A stretch of DNA of 64,000 nt from Coffea arabica (Eukaryota; Streptophyta; Magnoliopsida; Gentianales; Rubiaceae), in NCBI RefSeq assembly GCF_036785885.1, contig NC_092323.1:20716501-20780500 (forward strand), in the 5' to 3' direction. Position 1 is the first letter of the stretch. Each line of letters opens with the position of its first letter. Positions 9,670-22,083 of the stretch are shown piece after piece. Below the pieces are notes generated by a model, which did not search any database, was not told the DNA's origin, and worked only from the letters and a program-made list of their open reading frames with translations. The position numbers and the translations under genes were made by a program.

Positions 9670-11549
9670 TGTGACGACCCCACTTCTCCCAAGGGCGAAC
9701 CCGAGAGTATCAGCAGGTCGCCTGCCTAACTCGCGCCAGGACTCGAAAACTTAAAACAATAAAACTAGATAAATCGAAAGAGCACTATATACAATATATA
9801 CAATCCCAAAAGAGTTCTAATTACATTCTCCAAAATAGATATTCAATTTACTACATCCCCACGAGTTAGTTACCGAATATATAAGTAGACCCGATAGAGG
9901 GTTCTTATACAGGCCATCAAAATAAGAAAAATGACTTAAACGTCTATCTAAAACAAGCACACCCAACTATACTAGTGTATGTGCCAAACTTTCCCCGCGT
10001 CGGCCCCTGCTAAAGAAAATAAAAGAAAATGGGCAAGTTATATGCTTAGTAAGTAAACAGGGGCAAAAGCATAAATTTCACGTAAACACATTTACACAGT
10101 AGGAGTAAAGCAAAAGCAGAAAAATAACATCACATGATAAGGATACAGGTGGCTCCAAAGCCAAATCATTTGCCATGCGTGACCTCCTGCCGACACTCCG
10201 TCGACCACAAATAATGGTCCGTAGAACTCCACTTGTACTCCCACCGTACACCTTATCACCCTCTTTGGCCGGACACCTTACAAACTTGCTCGAGCGAACG
10301 AAATTGAGCTTGGTTCACAAGCTCGAGTCACAAACTTGGTCCACATACTCGGTGAACCGGATTCACAAACTTGGTGACCTCAAACCAGATTGGACTGACT
10401 TCGACCAACCCTAACCGGCTCGAATAGTCCATCTAAATCTTGAGATCGGGCCCCAAACTCACAAACTTCACAAGCTTCACAAAATTTCTCAAAAGTCACC
10501 CCGAGCCACAAGCTCAAGGGGTTTAGTTCCAAAATGATTCATATACATATGTCATGTACAAATATGTGTGCAAACTAGGGTTTAGGTCGAGTGCGATAAA
10601 GTACACCATCGCCTAGGTATCCTTTTCATACATATCGAAATACATAAGCAACTAACACATAAGAGCGGCCTGAATACTTACTCAACGAACAAAAGGGCAA
10701 AAGTACGAAATTTGTGCCGCGAAGAATAACTAGTAGGCCCCACCGGCTCCACCTAACTCACCACCGTTTGAAATAGAAGATTGTGTCACATAATATCACA
10801 AACGGCTACCAACATACCTAAAACAAGCAAAACGGCAAAATTGGCACATGCGAGTGCGGAAACGGCATACGGAAATGGGAATGGTGGCCTAATCGCTTTG
10901 CCGTCAAAAACTGTTTTGAACCTAAGCGAAGCTACGAGTGTCGGATCAAGGTACATGAGGTACCGTCGCGAAGCTAAGAGGAAGGGCTACAATTTTGATG
11001 AAGACACCTGAAATCGGATCTGAACAGAAATAGGTCGAAAGTATGGAGAACAGTGCCAGAAATTCGCACTTTAGAGTGACGGACAGGGTATGTTTGCTGG
11101 ACCATAACTCCCAGCTCACAAATCCAAATCAAGAAATTCCAAAGGCATTAGAAAGTAAGACATAAGGCTAAAACTTTGATATTTTGACCAAGATCTGAAT
11201 CCACTCAGAACAGAACGCAAATTGAGTGTCAAAGTATCCGTCAGAACTGTCCAGATTCAAAGGCAGTTCTGACGATCGATCTTGTTTTGATCATAACGGG
11301 AGCTACGGAACTCGGATTTTGACCCACTTTATACCGTTTCGAAGCTACAACCAAGATCTACATTTCTTATGAAAGAGTCAACACCCAAATCATACGTTAT
11401 CAAAGCAGAAAAAGCACGGTCAGAGGCTAATTTCAAAACACAACATAAACCAGAGTAGGGTTTTCTTCTTAACCCTAAAACCCTAATCTTACCGCATCGA
11501 ATAATGAATAACCCTATTATCAAACTTAAGAACTGACTGGGGCCTCACA
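9670..11549 (-). repeat. LTR1 of the array (1880 bp, short form)
   Basis: It runs from TGTGACG to CCTCACA and is the downstream (3') LTR for the minus-strand element. It differs from LTR2-4 near its left end, for example by ggtcgcc against ggccgcc and by atatacaatatata against agacacaatatata. It shares ggccggac and ctaaatc with LTR4. The small ORFs within it recur in all LTR copies because they are repeat sequence, not genes. Confidence 0.92.
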
Positions 11550-11560
11550 ACCTCCCTCGC
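11550..11560 (-). other. Polypurine tract of unit 1 (also at 15688-15698 and 19826-19836)
   Basis: Read on the minus strand, gcgagggaggt lies immediately before the LTR start TGTGAGGCC. This is the second-strand primer position of an LTR retrotransposon and confirms minus-strand orientation. The same tract recurs one and two periods to the right. Confidence 0.75.
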
Positions 11561-11596
11561 TTAGAGCAATTTCATTCTCGAAATTAATTCTTTTGT

Positions 11597-12793
11597 TCAA
11601 AGCGTATCTTCGAAGCCCGTCGATGGGTCAGTCACCTCATGTTGACCCATTGCATATACTCTTGCTGGCCCTGTTGGTCAAGTTCCCCCTACATTTGTCG
11701 GTTTTGTTGTGGTCCCTTCAGTCGGTGGCTTAAGTCCTTCCTTCTTCATCTTAGGGCACCGGACAATCAAATGTTCGGTGCTACCACATTTGAAACATTT
11801 CCGTACCGAACTATTCTTCCAACAATTTTCATCGGTGTGATTGCCCCCGCAAAAACCACAAGTCGGCTTCATGCCAGCATTTGACCCTTCACGCTGGGCA
11901 CTCTTCTGGGGCTCTTGCCCTACCTAATCTCGCCCAAAGTTATTCAGGGTTCTTGCGGGTCGTGGACCGTCTGTGCCTTTACTCGTCTTAGCAGGTGGCT
12001 AGTTCCGCGAGTTCTGTCCAACCACGGAATCATTCGAGTTGGGTTGCCTTCTTTTCCGATCATGAAAGGCTTTTACTTGTCCTCTGGCAGTCTCAATCCG
12101 CTGTGCTTTTTCTAGGGTCTGACTAAACGTGTCCAGCTGTGCAGCCGCCAGTGCTTCCTAAATCTCCACATTCAAGCCTTGGGTAAAGCGGCGAATTCGC
12201 TTTTGCTCCGTTAGCACCAGCTCTGGGACAAAACGAGAGAGTTTTGTAAACTGAGTTTCGTACTCCGCCACACTAGATGCCCCTTGACGCAGGCGGATAA
12301 AATCATCTTCATGTTTCTCTTGCACAATGGGCGGCAAGTATTTCTCATTAAATTCTCGAGTAAAATTGACCCATGTCCAGGGGGTCTGTTCACGCTCCCA
12401 CTTGGCTTTAATCACGTTCCACCAGGCTCGGGCGGCCCCTTCAAACTGAAAAATAGCAAAAGATATCTGTCGCTCCTTCGAATACCTAAGCGCGGCAAAT
12501 ATATCTAGCATACGGTCCATCCAGCCCTCTGCTAGATCAGAATTAGGTCCACCTATAAATTTAGGAGGTGCAAACTTTTGGAACCGTTCTAAAACACGGT
12601 CCTCTCCCTCATGATTACCCGGATTATGTCCAGGATTCCCAGTACTGCTCCCCTGGCCCGGTTGATTTGCCATTCGCTTTAGTAGATCGGCCATCTGCTG
12701 GATGGCTGTAGCTATTTGATCCGACCCATTTTCATTATTTCCTTCAGAGTCTCGACCTTGCTCTCTATCTCTACTTTGACCACCGGAGTCCAT
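11597..12793 (-). pseudogene. Ty3/gypsy gag, unit 1, with premature stops and no pol
   Basis: The frame opens at ATG 12793 and stays in one phase to 11597. It has an acidic, Gln/Asn-rich N-terminus, then a retrotransposon gag domain (FEGAARAWW and FNEKYLPP are visible). A CCHC zinc knuckle follows (CFKCGSTEHLIVRC, about residues 319-332), preceded by a second Cys/His cluster (CGFCGGNHTDENC). In-frame stops occur at TAG after NVEI (12158-12160), TAG after NSRN, TAG before VGQ, and TGA after NVGGT. Just beyond ARVYAMGQ, where protease should begin, the frame ends and the polypurine tract follows. Gag packages RNA in virus-like particles; this copy cannot make it intact. Confidence 0.88.
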
Positions 12794-13107
12794 TAGAGTA
12801 CAAGTCTATAAATCAGAACATTACGTATACTTATCATCCAGACTATGAGCAAAAGTAGGGACACAAAATTTATGCACAAAAGGCACACAAAAGATAAGTT
12901 CAAAATGATACCCAAATATATACATATATTTACAAAGTCACACCAAAAGATTTACAAATTACTCGACCTCCAGTCGGTACAAAATCTAGTATACACATGA
13001 GCACCGGCTCCAAAAATCTAGTCAGTCAACCGAATGACAAAAGAAAGTAGTCATGCCAATTCTAACAAAAGTAATCCATCAGCTAGACAAAAAGTACAAA
13101 AACGACC

Positions 13108-13665
13108 CTAAACGCCTCCCCTAGGGCCCAGGTTCCCAACTGAACCTAACGTGTCCACCTCGTCCATCCTCTCTGGACCGGTGACTCGTGGCGGTGCCTC
13201 CGCAGCCATATCTAGTAGGACCTCGCAGTCGAATGTCATGCTCCGGGCCTTCTCCTTCAGCTGCCTCTTCATAGCGAAGAGGTGCTGGTGTGTGTCATGA
13301 AACTGACGGCGTAAAGCGTCCGTCCTCTCCATCTCATCTCGAAGACCCTGCTCCAAATCCCTAATGCGCAACGCCTGCCCATGGCCAACCTCTCTAGCCT
13401 CCTCTAGTTGTCTAATCAGGCTGCGTCGCTCGTCGTCCACTGCCAGGACGACCTCGTCAGGGTAACCGTACGTGTATCAACACCCACAAGGTCGGTGCGA
13501 CACCTGATCAAAAGGGGAGTATAAAGTGTATGGCTCTCCCGATCTCTGCCGATAACTGATCGCCCGCTCACGCAGCACTCGATCCTCTGGGCCCCTCGCA
13601 CTAGGAGGTCTCGGTCTTGGTCCCACGCCACTGGGTCCCGCACCACTAGAACTGGCTGGATACAT
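13108..13665 (-). pseudogene. Extra coiled-coil reading frame upstream of gag, unit 1, one internal TGA
   Basis: From ATG 13665 a 185-codon frame runs to the stop at 13108, broken only by TGA at 13477-13479. The first part is Ser/Pro/Gly/Arg-rich (MYPASSSGAGPSG). The second is charged and heptad-like (RRSLIRQLEEARE, RIRDLEQGLRDEMER, MKRQLKEKAR), as expected for a coiled coil. It lies between the PBS and gag, on the same strand. I do not recognise a family. It could be a gag-leader product or a captured fragment. Confidence 0.6.
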
Positions 13666-13790
13666 TCCTACAAAATATTAATTCATCAGTTCACCGGCAT
13701 TTCAGTTTAAAATATATCATTCAACTTAAAAAAATCAAATATGCCTAGTGCCTATCGCGTATATCCCACTTGCCCAAGTTCTCTAACCTA

Positions 13791-13805
13791 AGCGTTCTGA
13801 TACCA
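13791..13805 (-). other. Primer-binding site, initiator-Met tRNA type, unit 1 (also 17929-17943 and 22067-22081)
   Basis: On the minus strand TGGTATCAGAACGCT starts two bases after the CACA end of the LTR. The first ten bases fit the complement of the plant initiator-Met tRNA 3' end, the commonest primer for Ty3/gypsy and Ty1/copia elements. The match weakens after ten bases. Confidence 0.8.
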
Positions 13806-13807
13806 CC

Positions 13808-15687
13808 TGTGACGACCCCACTTCTCCCAAGAGCGAACCCGAGGGTATCAGCGGGCCGCCTGCCTAACTCGCGCCAGGACTCGAAAACTTAAAGCAATAA
13901 AACTAGATAAATCGAAAGAGCACTAGACACAATATATACAATTTCAAAAGAGTTCTAATTACATTCTCCAAAATAGATATTCAGTTTACTACATCCCCAC
14001 GAGTTAGTCACCGAATATATAAGTAGACCCGATAGAGGGTTCTTATACAGGCCATCAAAATAAGAAAAACGACTTAAACGTCTATCTAAGATAAGCACAC
14101 CCAACTATACTAGTGTATGTGCCAAACTTTCCCCGCGTCGGCCCCTGCTAAAGAAAATAAAAGAAAATGGGCAAGCTATATGCTTAGTAAGTAAACAGGG
14201 GCAAAAGCATAAATTTCACGTAACCACATTTACACAGTAGGAGTAAAGCAAAAACAGAAAAATAACATCACATGATAAGGATACAGGTGGCTCCAAAGCC
14301 AAATCATTTGCCATGCGTGACCTCCTGCCGACACTCCGTCGACCACAAATAATGGTCCGTAGAACTCCACTTGTACTCCCACCGTACACCTTATCACCCT
14401 CTTTGGCCGAACACCTTACAAACTTGCTCGAGCGAACGAAATTGAGCTTGGTTCACAAGCTCGAGTCACAAACTTGGTCCACATACTCGGTGAACCGGAT
14501 TCACAAACTTGGTGACCTCAAACCAGATTGGACTGACTTCGACCAACCCTAACCGGCTCGAATAGTCCATCTAGATCTTGAGATCGGGCCCCAAACTCAC
14601 AAACTTCACAAGCTTCACAAAATTTCTCAAAAGTCACCCCGAGCCACAAGCTCAAGGGGTTTAGTTCCAAAATGATTCATATACATATGTCATGTACAAA
14701 TATGTGTGCAAACTAGGGTTTAGGTCGAGTGCGATAAAGTACACCATCGCCTAGGTATCCTTTTCATACATATCGAAATACATAAGCAACTAACACATAA
14801 GAGCGGCCTGAATACTTACTCAACGAACAAAAGGGCAAAAGTACGAAATTTGTGCCGCGAAGAATAACTAGTAGGCCCCACCGGCTCCACCTAACTCACC
14901 ACCGTTTGAAATAGAAGATTGTGTCACATAATATCACAAACGGCTACCAACATACCTAAAACAAGCAAAACGGCAAAATTGGCACATGCGAGTGCGGAAA
15001 CGGCATACGGAAATGGGAATGGTGGCCTAATCGCTTTGCCGTCAAAAACTGTTTTGAACCTAAGCGAAGCTACGAGTGTCGGATCAAGGTACATGAGGTA
15101 CCGTCGCGAAGCTAAGAGGAAGGGCTACAATTTTGATGAAGACACCTGAAATCGGATCTGAACAGAAATAGGTCGAAAGTATGGAGAACAGTGCCAGAAA
15201 TTCGCACTTTAGAGTGACGGACAGGGTATGTTTGCTGGACCATAACTCCCAGCTCACAAATCCAAATCAAGAAATTCCAAAGGCATTAGAAAGTAAGACA
15301 TAAGGCTAAAACTTTGATATTTTGACCAAGATCTGAATCCACTCAGAACAGAACGCAAATTGAGTGTCAAAGTATCCGTCAGAACTGTCCAGATTCAAAG
15401 GCAGTTCTGACGATCGATCTTGTTTTGATCATAACGGGAGCTACGGAACTCGGATTTTGACCCACTTTATACCGTTTCGAAGCTACAACCAAGATCTACA
15501 TTTCTTATGAAAGAGTCAACACCCAAATCATACGTTATCAAAGCAGAAAAAGCACGGTCAGAGGCTAATTTCAAAACACAACATAAACCAGAGTAGGGTT
15601 TTCTTCTTAACCCTAAAACCCTAATCTTACCGCATCGAATAATGAATAACCCTATTATCAAACTTAAGAACTGACTGGGGCCTCACA
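13808..15687 (-). repeat. LTR2 of the array (1880 bp, short form)
   Basis: Same length and ends as LTR1. It shares ggccgaac and ctagatc with LTR3, in contrast to LTR1 and LTR4. It serves both as 5' LTR of internal region 1 and 3' LTR of internal region 2. Confidence 0.92.
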
Positions 15688-15734
15688 ACCTCCCTCGCTT
15701 AGAGCAATTTCATTCTCGAAATTAATTCTTTTGT

Positions 15735-16931
15735 TCAAAGCGTATCTTCGAAGCCCGTCGATGGGTCAGTCACCTCATGTTGACCCATTGCATATACTCT
15801 TGCTGGCCCTGTTGGTCAAGTTCCCCCTACATTTGTCGGTTTTGTTGTGGTCCCTTCAGTCGGTGGCTTAAGTCCTTCCTTCTTCATCTTAGGGCACCGG
15901 ACAATCAAATGTTCGGTGCTACCACATTTGAAACATTTCCGTACCGAACTATTCTTCCAACAATTTTCATCGGTGTGATTGCCCCCGCAAAAACCACAAG
16001 TCGGCTTCATGCCAGCATTTGACCCTTCACGCTGGGCACTCTTCTGGGGCTCTTGCCCTACCTAATCTCGCCCAAAGTTATTCAGGGTTCTTGCGGGTCG
16101 TGGACCGTCTGTGCCTTTACTCGTCTTAGCAGGTGGCTAGTTCCGCGAGTTCTGTCCAACCACGGAATCATTCGAGTTGGGTTGCCTTCTTTTCCGATCA
16201 TGAAAGGCTTTTACTTGTCCTCTGGCAGTCTCAATCCGCTGTGCTTTTTCTAGGGTCTGACTAAACGTGTCCAGCTGTGCAGCCGCCAGTGCTTCCTAAA
16301 TCTCCACATTCAAGCCTTGGGTAAAGCGGCGAATTCGCTTTTGCTCCGTTAGCACCAGCTCTGGGACAAAACGAGAGAGTTTTGTAAACTGAGTTTCGTA
16401 CTCCGCCACACTAGATGCCCCTTGACGCAGGCGGATAAAATCATCTTCATGTTTCTCTTGCACAATGGGCGGCAAGTATTTCTCATTAAATTCTCGAGTA
16501 AAATTGACCCATGTCCAGGGGGTCTGTTCACGCTCCCACTTGGCTTTAATCACGTTCCACCAGGCTCGGGCGGCCCCTTCAAACTGAAAAATAGCAAAAG
16601 ATATCTGTCGCTCCTTCGAATACCTAAGCGCGGCAAATATATCTAGCATACGGTCCATCCAGCCCTCTGCTAGATCAGAATTAGGTCCACCTATAAATTT
16701 AGGAGGTGCAAACTTTTGGAACCGTTCTAAAACACGGTCCTCTCCCTCATGATTACCCGGATTATGTCCAGGATTCCCAGTACTGCTCCCCTGGCCCGGT
16801 TGATTTGCCATTCGCTTTAGTAGATCGGCCATCTGCTGGATGGCTGTAGCTATTTGATCCGACCCATTTTCATTATTTCCTTCAGAGTCTCGACCTTGCT
16901 CTCTATCTCTACTTTGACCACCGGAGTCCAT
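15735..16931 (-). pseudogene. Ty3/gypsy gag, unit 2, with premature stops and no pol
   Basis: Same gag frame as unit 1, with the same four in-frame stops including TGA after NVGGT. I saw no difference in protein from unit 1 over the first 211 codons. This copy and unit 1 are therefore each other's closest relatives within the array. Confidence 0.87.
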
Positions 16932-17245
16932 TAGAGTACAAGTCTATAAATCAGAACATTACGTATACTTATCATCCAGACTATGAGCAAAAGTAGGGAC
17001 ACAAAATTTATGCACAAAAGGCACACAAAAGATAAGTTCAAAATGATACCCAAATATATACATATATTTACAAAGTCACACCAAAAGATTTACAAATTAC
17101 TCGACCTCCAGTCGGTACAAAATCTAGTATACACATGAGCACCGGCTCCAAAAATCTAGTCAGTCAACCGAATGACAAAAGAAAGTAGTCATGCCAATTC
17201 TAACAAAAGTAATCCATCAGCTAGACAAAAAGTACAAAAACGACC

Positions 17246-17803
17246 CTAAACGCCTCCCCTAGGGCCCAGGTTCCCAACTGAACCTAACGTGTCCACCTCG
17301 TCCATCCTCTCTGGACCGGTGACTCGTGGCGGTGCCTCCGCAGCCATATCTAGTAGGACCTCGCAGTCGAATGTCATGCTCCGGGCCTTCTCCTTCAGCT
17401 GCCTCTTCATAGCGAAGAGGTGCTGGTGTGTGTCATGAAACTGACGGCGTAAAGCGTCCGTCCTCTCCATCTCATCTCGAAGACCCTGCTCCAAATCCCT
17501 AATGCGCAACGCCTGCCCATGGCCAACCTCTCTAGCCTCCTCTAGTTGTCTAATCAGGCTGCGTCGCTCGTCGTCCACTGCCAGGACGACCTCGTCAGGG
17601 TAACCGTACGTGTATCAACACCCACAAGGTCGGTGCGACACCTGATCAAAAGGGGAGTATAAAGTGTATGGCTCTCCCGATCTCTGCCGATAACTGATCG
17701 CCCGCTCACGCAGCACTCGATCCTCTGGGCCCCTCGCACTAGGAGGTCTCGGTCTTGGTCCCACGCCACTGGGTCCCGCACCACTAGAACTGGCTGGATA
17801 CAT
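17246..17803 (-). pseudogene. Extra coiled-coil reading frame upstream of gag, unit 2
   Basis: Identical in translation to the frame of unit 1, with the same single TGA (17615-17617). It lies between the tRNA-Met-type PBS and gag. No family is recognised. Confidence 0.58.
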
Positions 17804-17945
17804 TCCTACAAAATATTAATTCATCAGTTCACCGGCATTTCAGTTTAAAATATATCATTCAACTTAAAAAAATCAAATATGCCTAGTGCCTATCGCGTAT
17901 ATCCCACTTGCCCAAGTTCTCTAACCTAAGCGTTCTGATACCACC

Positions 17946-19825
17946 TGTGACGACCCCACTTCTCCCAAGAGCGAACCCGAGGGTATCAGCGGGCCGCCTG
18001 CCTAACTCGCGCCAGGACTCGAAAACTTAAAGCAATAAAACTAGATAAATCGAAAGAGCACTAGACACAATATATACAATTTCAAAAGAGTTCTAATTAC
18101 ATTCTCCAAAATAGATATTCAGTTTACTACATCCCCACGAGTTAGTCACCGAATATATAAGTAGACCCGATAGAGGGTTCTTATACAGGCCATCAAAATA
18201 AGAAAAACGACTTAAACGTCTATCTAAGATAAGCACACCCAACTATACTAGTGTATGTGCCAAACTTTCCCCGCGTCGGCCCCTGCTAAAGAAAATAAAA
18301 GAAAATGGGCAAGCTATATGCTTAGTAAGTAAACAGGGGCAAAAGCATAAATTTCACGTAACCACATTTACACAGTAGGAGTAAAGCAAAAACAGAAAAA
18401 TAACATCACATGATAAGGATACAGGTGGCTCCAAAGCCAAATCATTTGCCATGCGTGACCTCCTGCCGACACTCCGTCGACCACAAATAATGGTCCGTAG
18501 AACTCCACTTGTACTCCCACCGTACACCTTATCACCCTCTTTGGCCGAACACCTTACAAACTTGCTCGAGCGAACGAAATTGAGCTTGGTTCACAAGCTC
18601 GAGTCACAAACTTGGTCCACATACTCGGTGAACCGGATTCACAAACTTGGTGACCTCAAACCAGATTGGACTGACTTCGACCAACCCTAACCGGCTCGAA
18701 TAGTCCATCTAGATCTTGAGATCGGGCCCCAAACTCACAAACTTCACAAGCTTCACAAAATTTCTCAAAAGTCACCCCGAGCCACAAGCTCAAGGGGTTT
18801 AGTTCCAAAATGATTCATATACATATGTCATGTACAAATATGTGTGCAAACTAGGGTTTAGGTCGAGTGCGATAAAGTACACCATCGCCTAGGTATCCTT
18901 TTCATACATATCGAAATACATAAGCAACTAACACATAAGAGCGGCCTGAATACTTACTCAACGAACAAAAGGGCAAAAGTACGAAATTTGTGCCGCGAAG
19001 AATAACTAGTAGGCCCCACCGGCTCCACCTAACTCACCACCGTTTGAAATAGAAGATTGTGTCACATAATATCACAAACGGCTACCAACATACCTAAAAC
19101 AAGCAAAACGGCAAAATTGGCACATGCGAGTGCGGAAACGGCATACGGAAATGGGAATGGTGGCCTAATCGCTTTGCCGTCAAAAACTGTTTTGAACCTA
19201 AGCGAAGCTACGAGTGTCGGATCAAGGTACATGAGGTACCGTCGCGAAGCTAAGAGGAAGGGCTACAATTTTGATGAAGACACCTGAAATCGGATCTGAA
19301 CAGAAATAGGTCGAAAGTATGGAGAACAGTGCCAGAAATTCGCACTTTAGAGTGACGGACAGGGTATGTTTGCTGGACCATAACTCCCAGCTCACAAATC
19401 CAAATCAAGAAATTCCAAAGGCATTAGAAAGTAAGACATAAGGCTAAAACTTTGATATTTTGACCAAGATCTGAATCCACTCAGAACAGAACGCAAATTG
19501 AGTGTCAAAGTATCCGTCAGAACTGTCCAGATTCAAAGGCAGTTCTGACGATCGATCTTGTTTTGATCATAACGGGAGCTACGGAACTCGGATTTTGACC
19601 CACTTTATACCGTTTCGAAGCTACAACCAAGATCTACATTTCTTATGAAAGAGTCAACACCCAAATCATACGTTATCAAAGCAGAAAAAGCACGGTCAGA
19701 GGCTAATTTCAAAACACAACATAAACCAGAGTAGGGTTTTCTTCTTAACCCTAAAACCCTAATCTTACCGCATCGAATAATGAATAACCCTATTATCAAA
19801 CTTAAGAACTGACTGGGGCCTCACA
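17946..19825 (-). repeat. LTR3 of the array (1880 bp, short form)
   Basis: Same ends and length as LTR2, and nearly identical to it by eye, including the ggccgaac and ctagatc variants. It contains the same 1.5-kb internal gap relative to LTR4. Confidence 0.92.
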
Positions 19826-19872
19826 ACCTCCCTCGCTTAGAGCAATTTCATTCTCGAAATTAATTCTTTTGT

Positions 19873-21069
19873 TCAAAGCGTATCTTCGAAGCCCGTCGAT
19901 GGGTCAGTCACCTCATGTTGACCCATTGCATATACTCTTGCTGGCCCTGTTGGTCGAGTTCCCCCTACATTTGTCGGTTTTGTTGTGGTCCCTTCAGTCG
20001 GTGGCTTAAGTCCTTCCTTCTTCATCTTAGGGCACCGGACAATCAAATGTTCGGTGCTACCACATTTGAAACATTTCCGTACCGAACTATTCTTCCAACA
20101 ATTTTCATCGGTGTGATTGCCCCCGCAAAAACCACAAGTCGGCTTCATGCCAGCATTTGACCCTTCACGCTGGGCACTCTTCTGGGGCTCTTGCCCTACC
20201 TAATCTCGCCCAAAGTTATTCAGGGTTCTTGCGGGTCGTGGACCGTCTGTGCCTTTACTCGTCTTAGCAGGTGGCTAGTTCCGCGAGTTCTGTCCAACCA
20301 CGGAATCATTCGAGTTGGGTTGCCTTCTTTTCCGATCATGAAAGGCTTTTACTTGTCCTCTGGCAGTCTCAATCCGCTGTGCTTTTTCTAGGGTCTGACT
20401 AAACGTGTCCAGCTGTGCAGCCGCCAGTGCTTCCTAGATCTCCACATTCAAGCCTTGGGTAAAGCGGCGAATTCGCTTTTGCTCCGTTAGCACCAGCTCT
20501 GGGACAAAACGAGAGAGTTTTGTAAACTGAGTTTCGTACTCCGCCACACTAGATGCCCCTTGACGCAGGCGGATAAAATCATCTTCATGTTTCTCTTGCA
20601 CAATGGGCGGCAAGTATTTCTCATTAAATTCTCGAGTAAAATTGACCCATGTCCAGGGGGTCTGTTCACGCTCCCACTTGGCTTTAATCACGTTCCACCA
20701 GGCTCGGGCGGCCCCTTCAAACTGAAAAATAGCAAAAGATATCTGTCGCTCCTTCGAATACCTAAGCTCGGCAAATATATCTAGCATACGGTCCATCCAG
20801 CCCTCTGCTAGATCAGAATTAGGTCCACCTATAAATTTAGGAGGTGCAAACTTTTGGAACCGTTCTAAAACACGGTCCTCTCCCTCATGATTACCCGGAT
20901 TATGTCCAGGATTCCCAGTACTGCTCCCCTGGCCCGGTTGATTTGCCATTCGCTTTAGTAGATCGGCCATCTGCTGGATGGCTGTAGCTATTTGATCCGA
21001 CCCATTTTCATTATTTCCTTCAGAGTCTCGACCTTGCTCTCTATCTCTACTTTGACCACCGGAGTCCAT
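19873..21069 (-). pseudogene. Ty3/gypsy gag, unit 3, keeps one Arg codon lost in units 1 and 2
   Basis: Same frame as the other units with the three TAG stops retained. After NVGGT it has CGA (Arg) where units 1 and 2 have TGA, so the CCHC-containing tail stays open to 19873. It also differs by FAELRYS in place of FAALRYS. It is the least decayed of the three gag copies but still broken. Confidence 0.88.
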
Positions 21070-21383
21070 TAGAGTACAAGTCTATAAATCAGAACATTAC
21101 GTATACTTATCATCCAGACTATGAGCAAAAGTAGGGACACAAAATTTATGCACAAAAGGCACACAAAAGATAAGTTCAAAATGATACCCAAATATATACA
21201 TATATTTACAAAGTCACACCAAAAGATTTACAAATTACTCGACCTCCAGTCGGTACAAAATCTAGTATACACATGAGCACCGGCTCCAAAAATCTAGTCA
21301 GTCAACCGAATGACAAAAGAAAGTAGTCATGCCAATTCTAACAAAAGTAATCCATCAGCTAGACAAAAAGTACAAAAACGACC

Positions 21384-21941
21384 CTAAACGCCTCCCCTAG
21401 GGCCCAGGTTCCCAACTGAACCTAACGTGTCCACCTCGTCCATCCTCTCTGGACCGGTGACTCGTGGCGGTACCTCCGCAGCCATATCTAGTAGGACCTC
21501 GCAGTCGAATGTCATGCTCCGGGCCTTCTCCTTCAGCTGTCTCTTCATAGCGAAGAGGTGCTGGTGTGTGTCATGAAACTGACGGCGTAAAGCGTCCGTC
21601 CTCTCCATCTCATCTCGAAGACCCTGCTCCAAATCCCTAATGCGCAATGCCTGCCCATGGCCAACCTCTCTAGCCTCCTCTAGTTGTCTAATCAGGCTGC
21701 GTCGCTCGTCGTCCACTGCCAGGACGACCTCGTCAGGGTAACCGTACGTGTATCAACACCCACAAGGTCGGTGCGACACCTGATCAAAAGGGGAGTATAA
21801 AGTGTATGGCTCTCCCGATCTCTGCCGATAACTGATCGCCCGCTCACGCAGCACTCGATCCTCTGGGCCCCTCGCACTAGGAGGTCTCGGTCCTGGTCCC
21901 ACGCCACTGGGTCCCGCACCACTAGAACTGGCTGGATACAT
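21384..21941 (-). pseudogene. Extra coiled-coil reading frame upstream of gag, unit 3
   Basis: Same frame and same single TGA as in units 1 and 2. It differs by GPGPRPPS for GPRPRPPS near residue 16 and by AEVPP for AEAPP near the C-terminus. The charged heptad-like half is unchanged. Confidence 0.58.
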
Positions 21942-22083
21942 TCCTACAAAATATTAATTCATCAGTTCACCGGCATTTCAGTTTAAAATATATCATTCAA
22001 CTTAAAAAAATCAAATATGCCTAGTGCCTATCGCGTATATCCCACTTGCCCAAGTCCTCTAACCTAAGCGTTCTGATACCACC

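Noticed and set aside
10175..11884. Small plus-strand ORFs repeated at each LTR (also at +4138, +8276, +12414)
   Set aside because: They recur because the LTR recurs, lie antisense to the element, and match no family. They are not genes.
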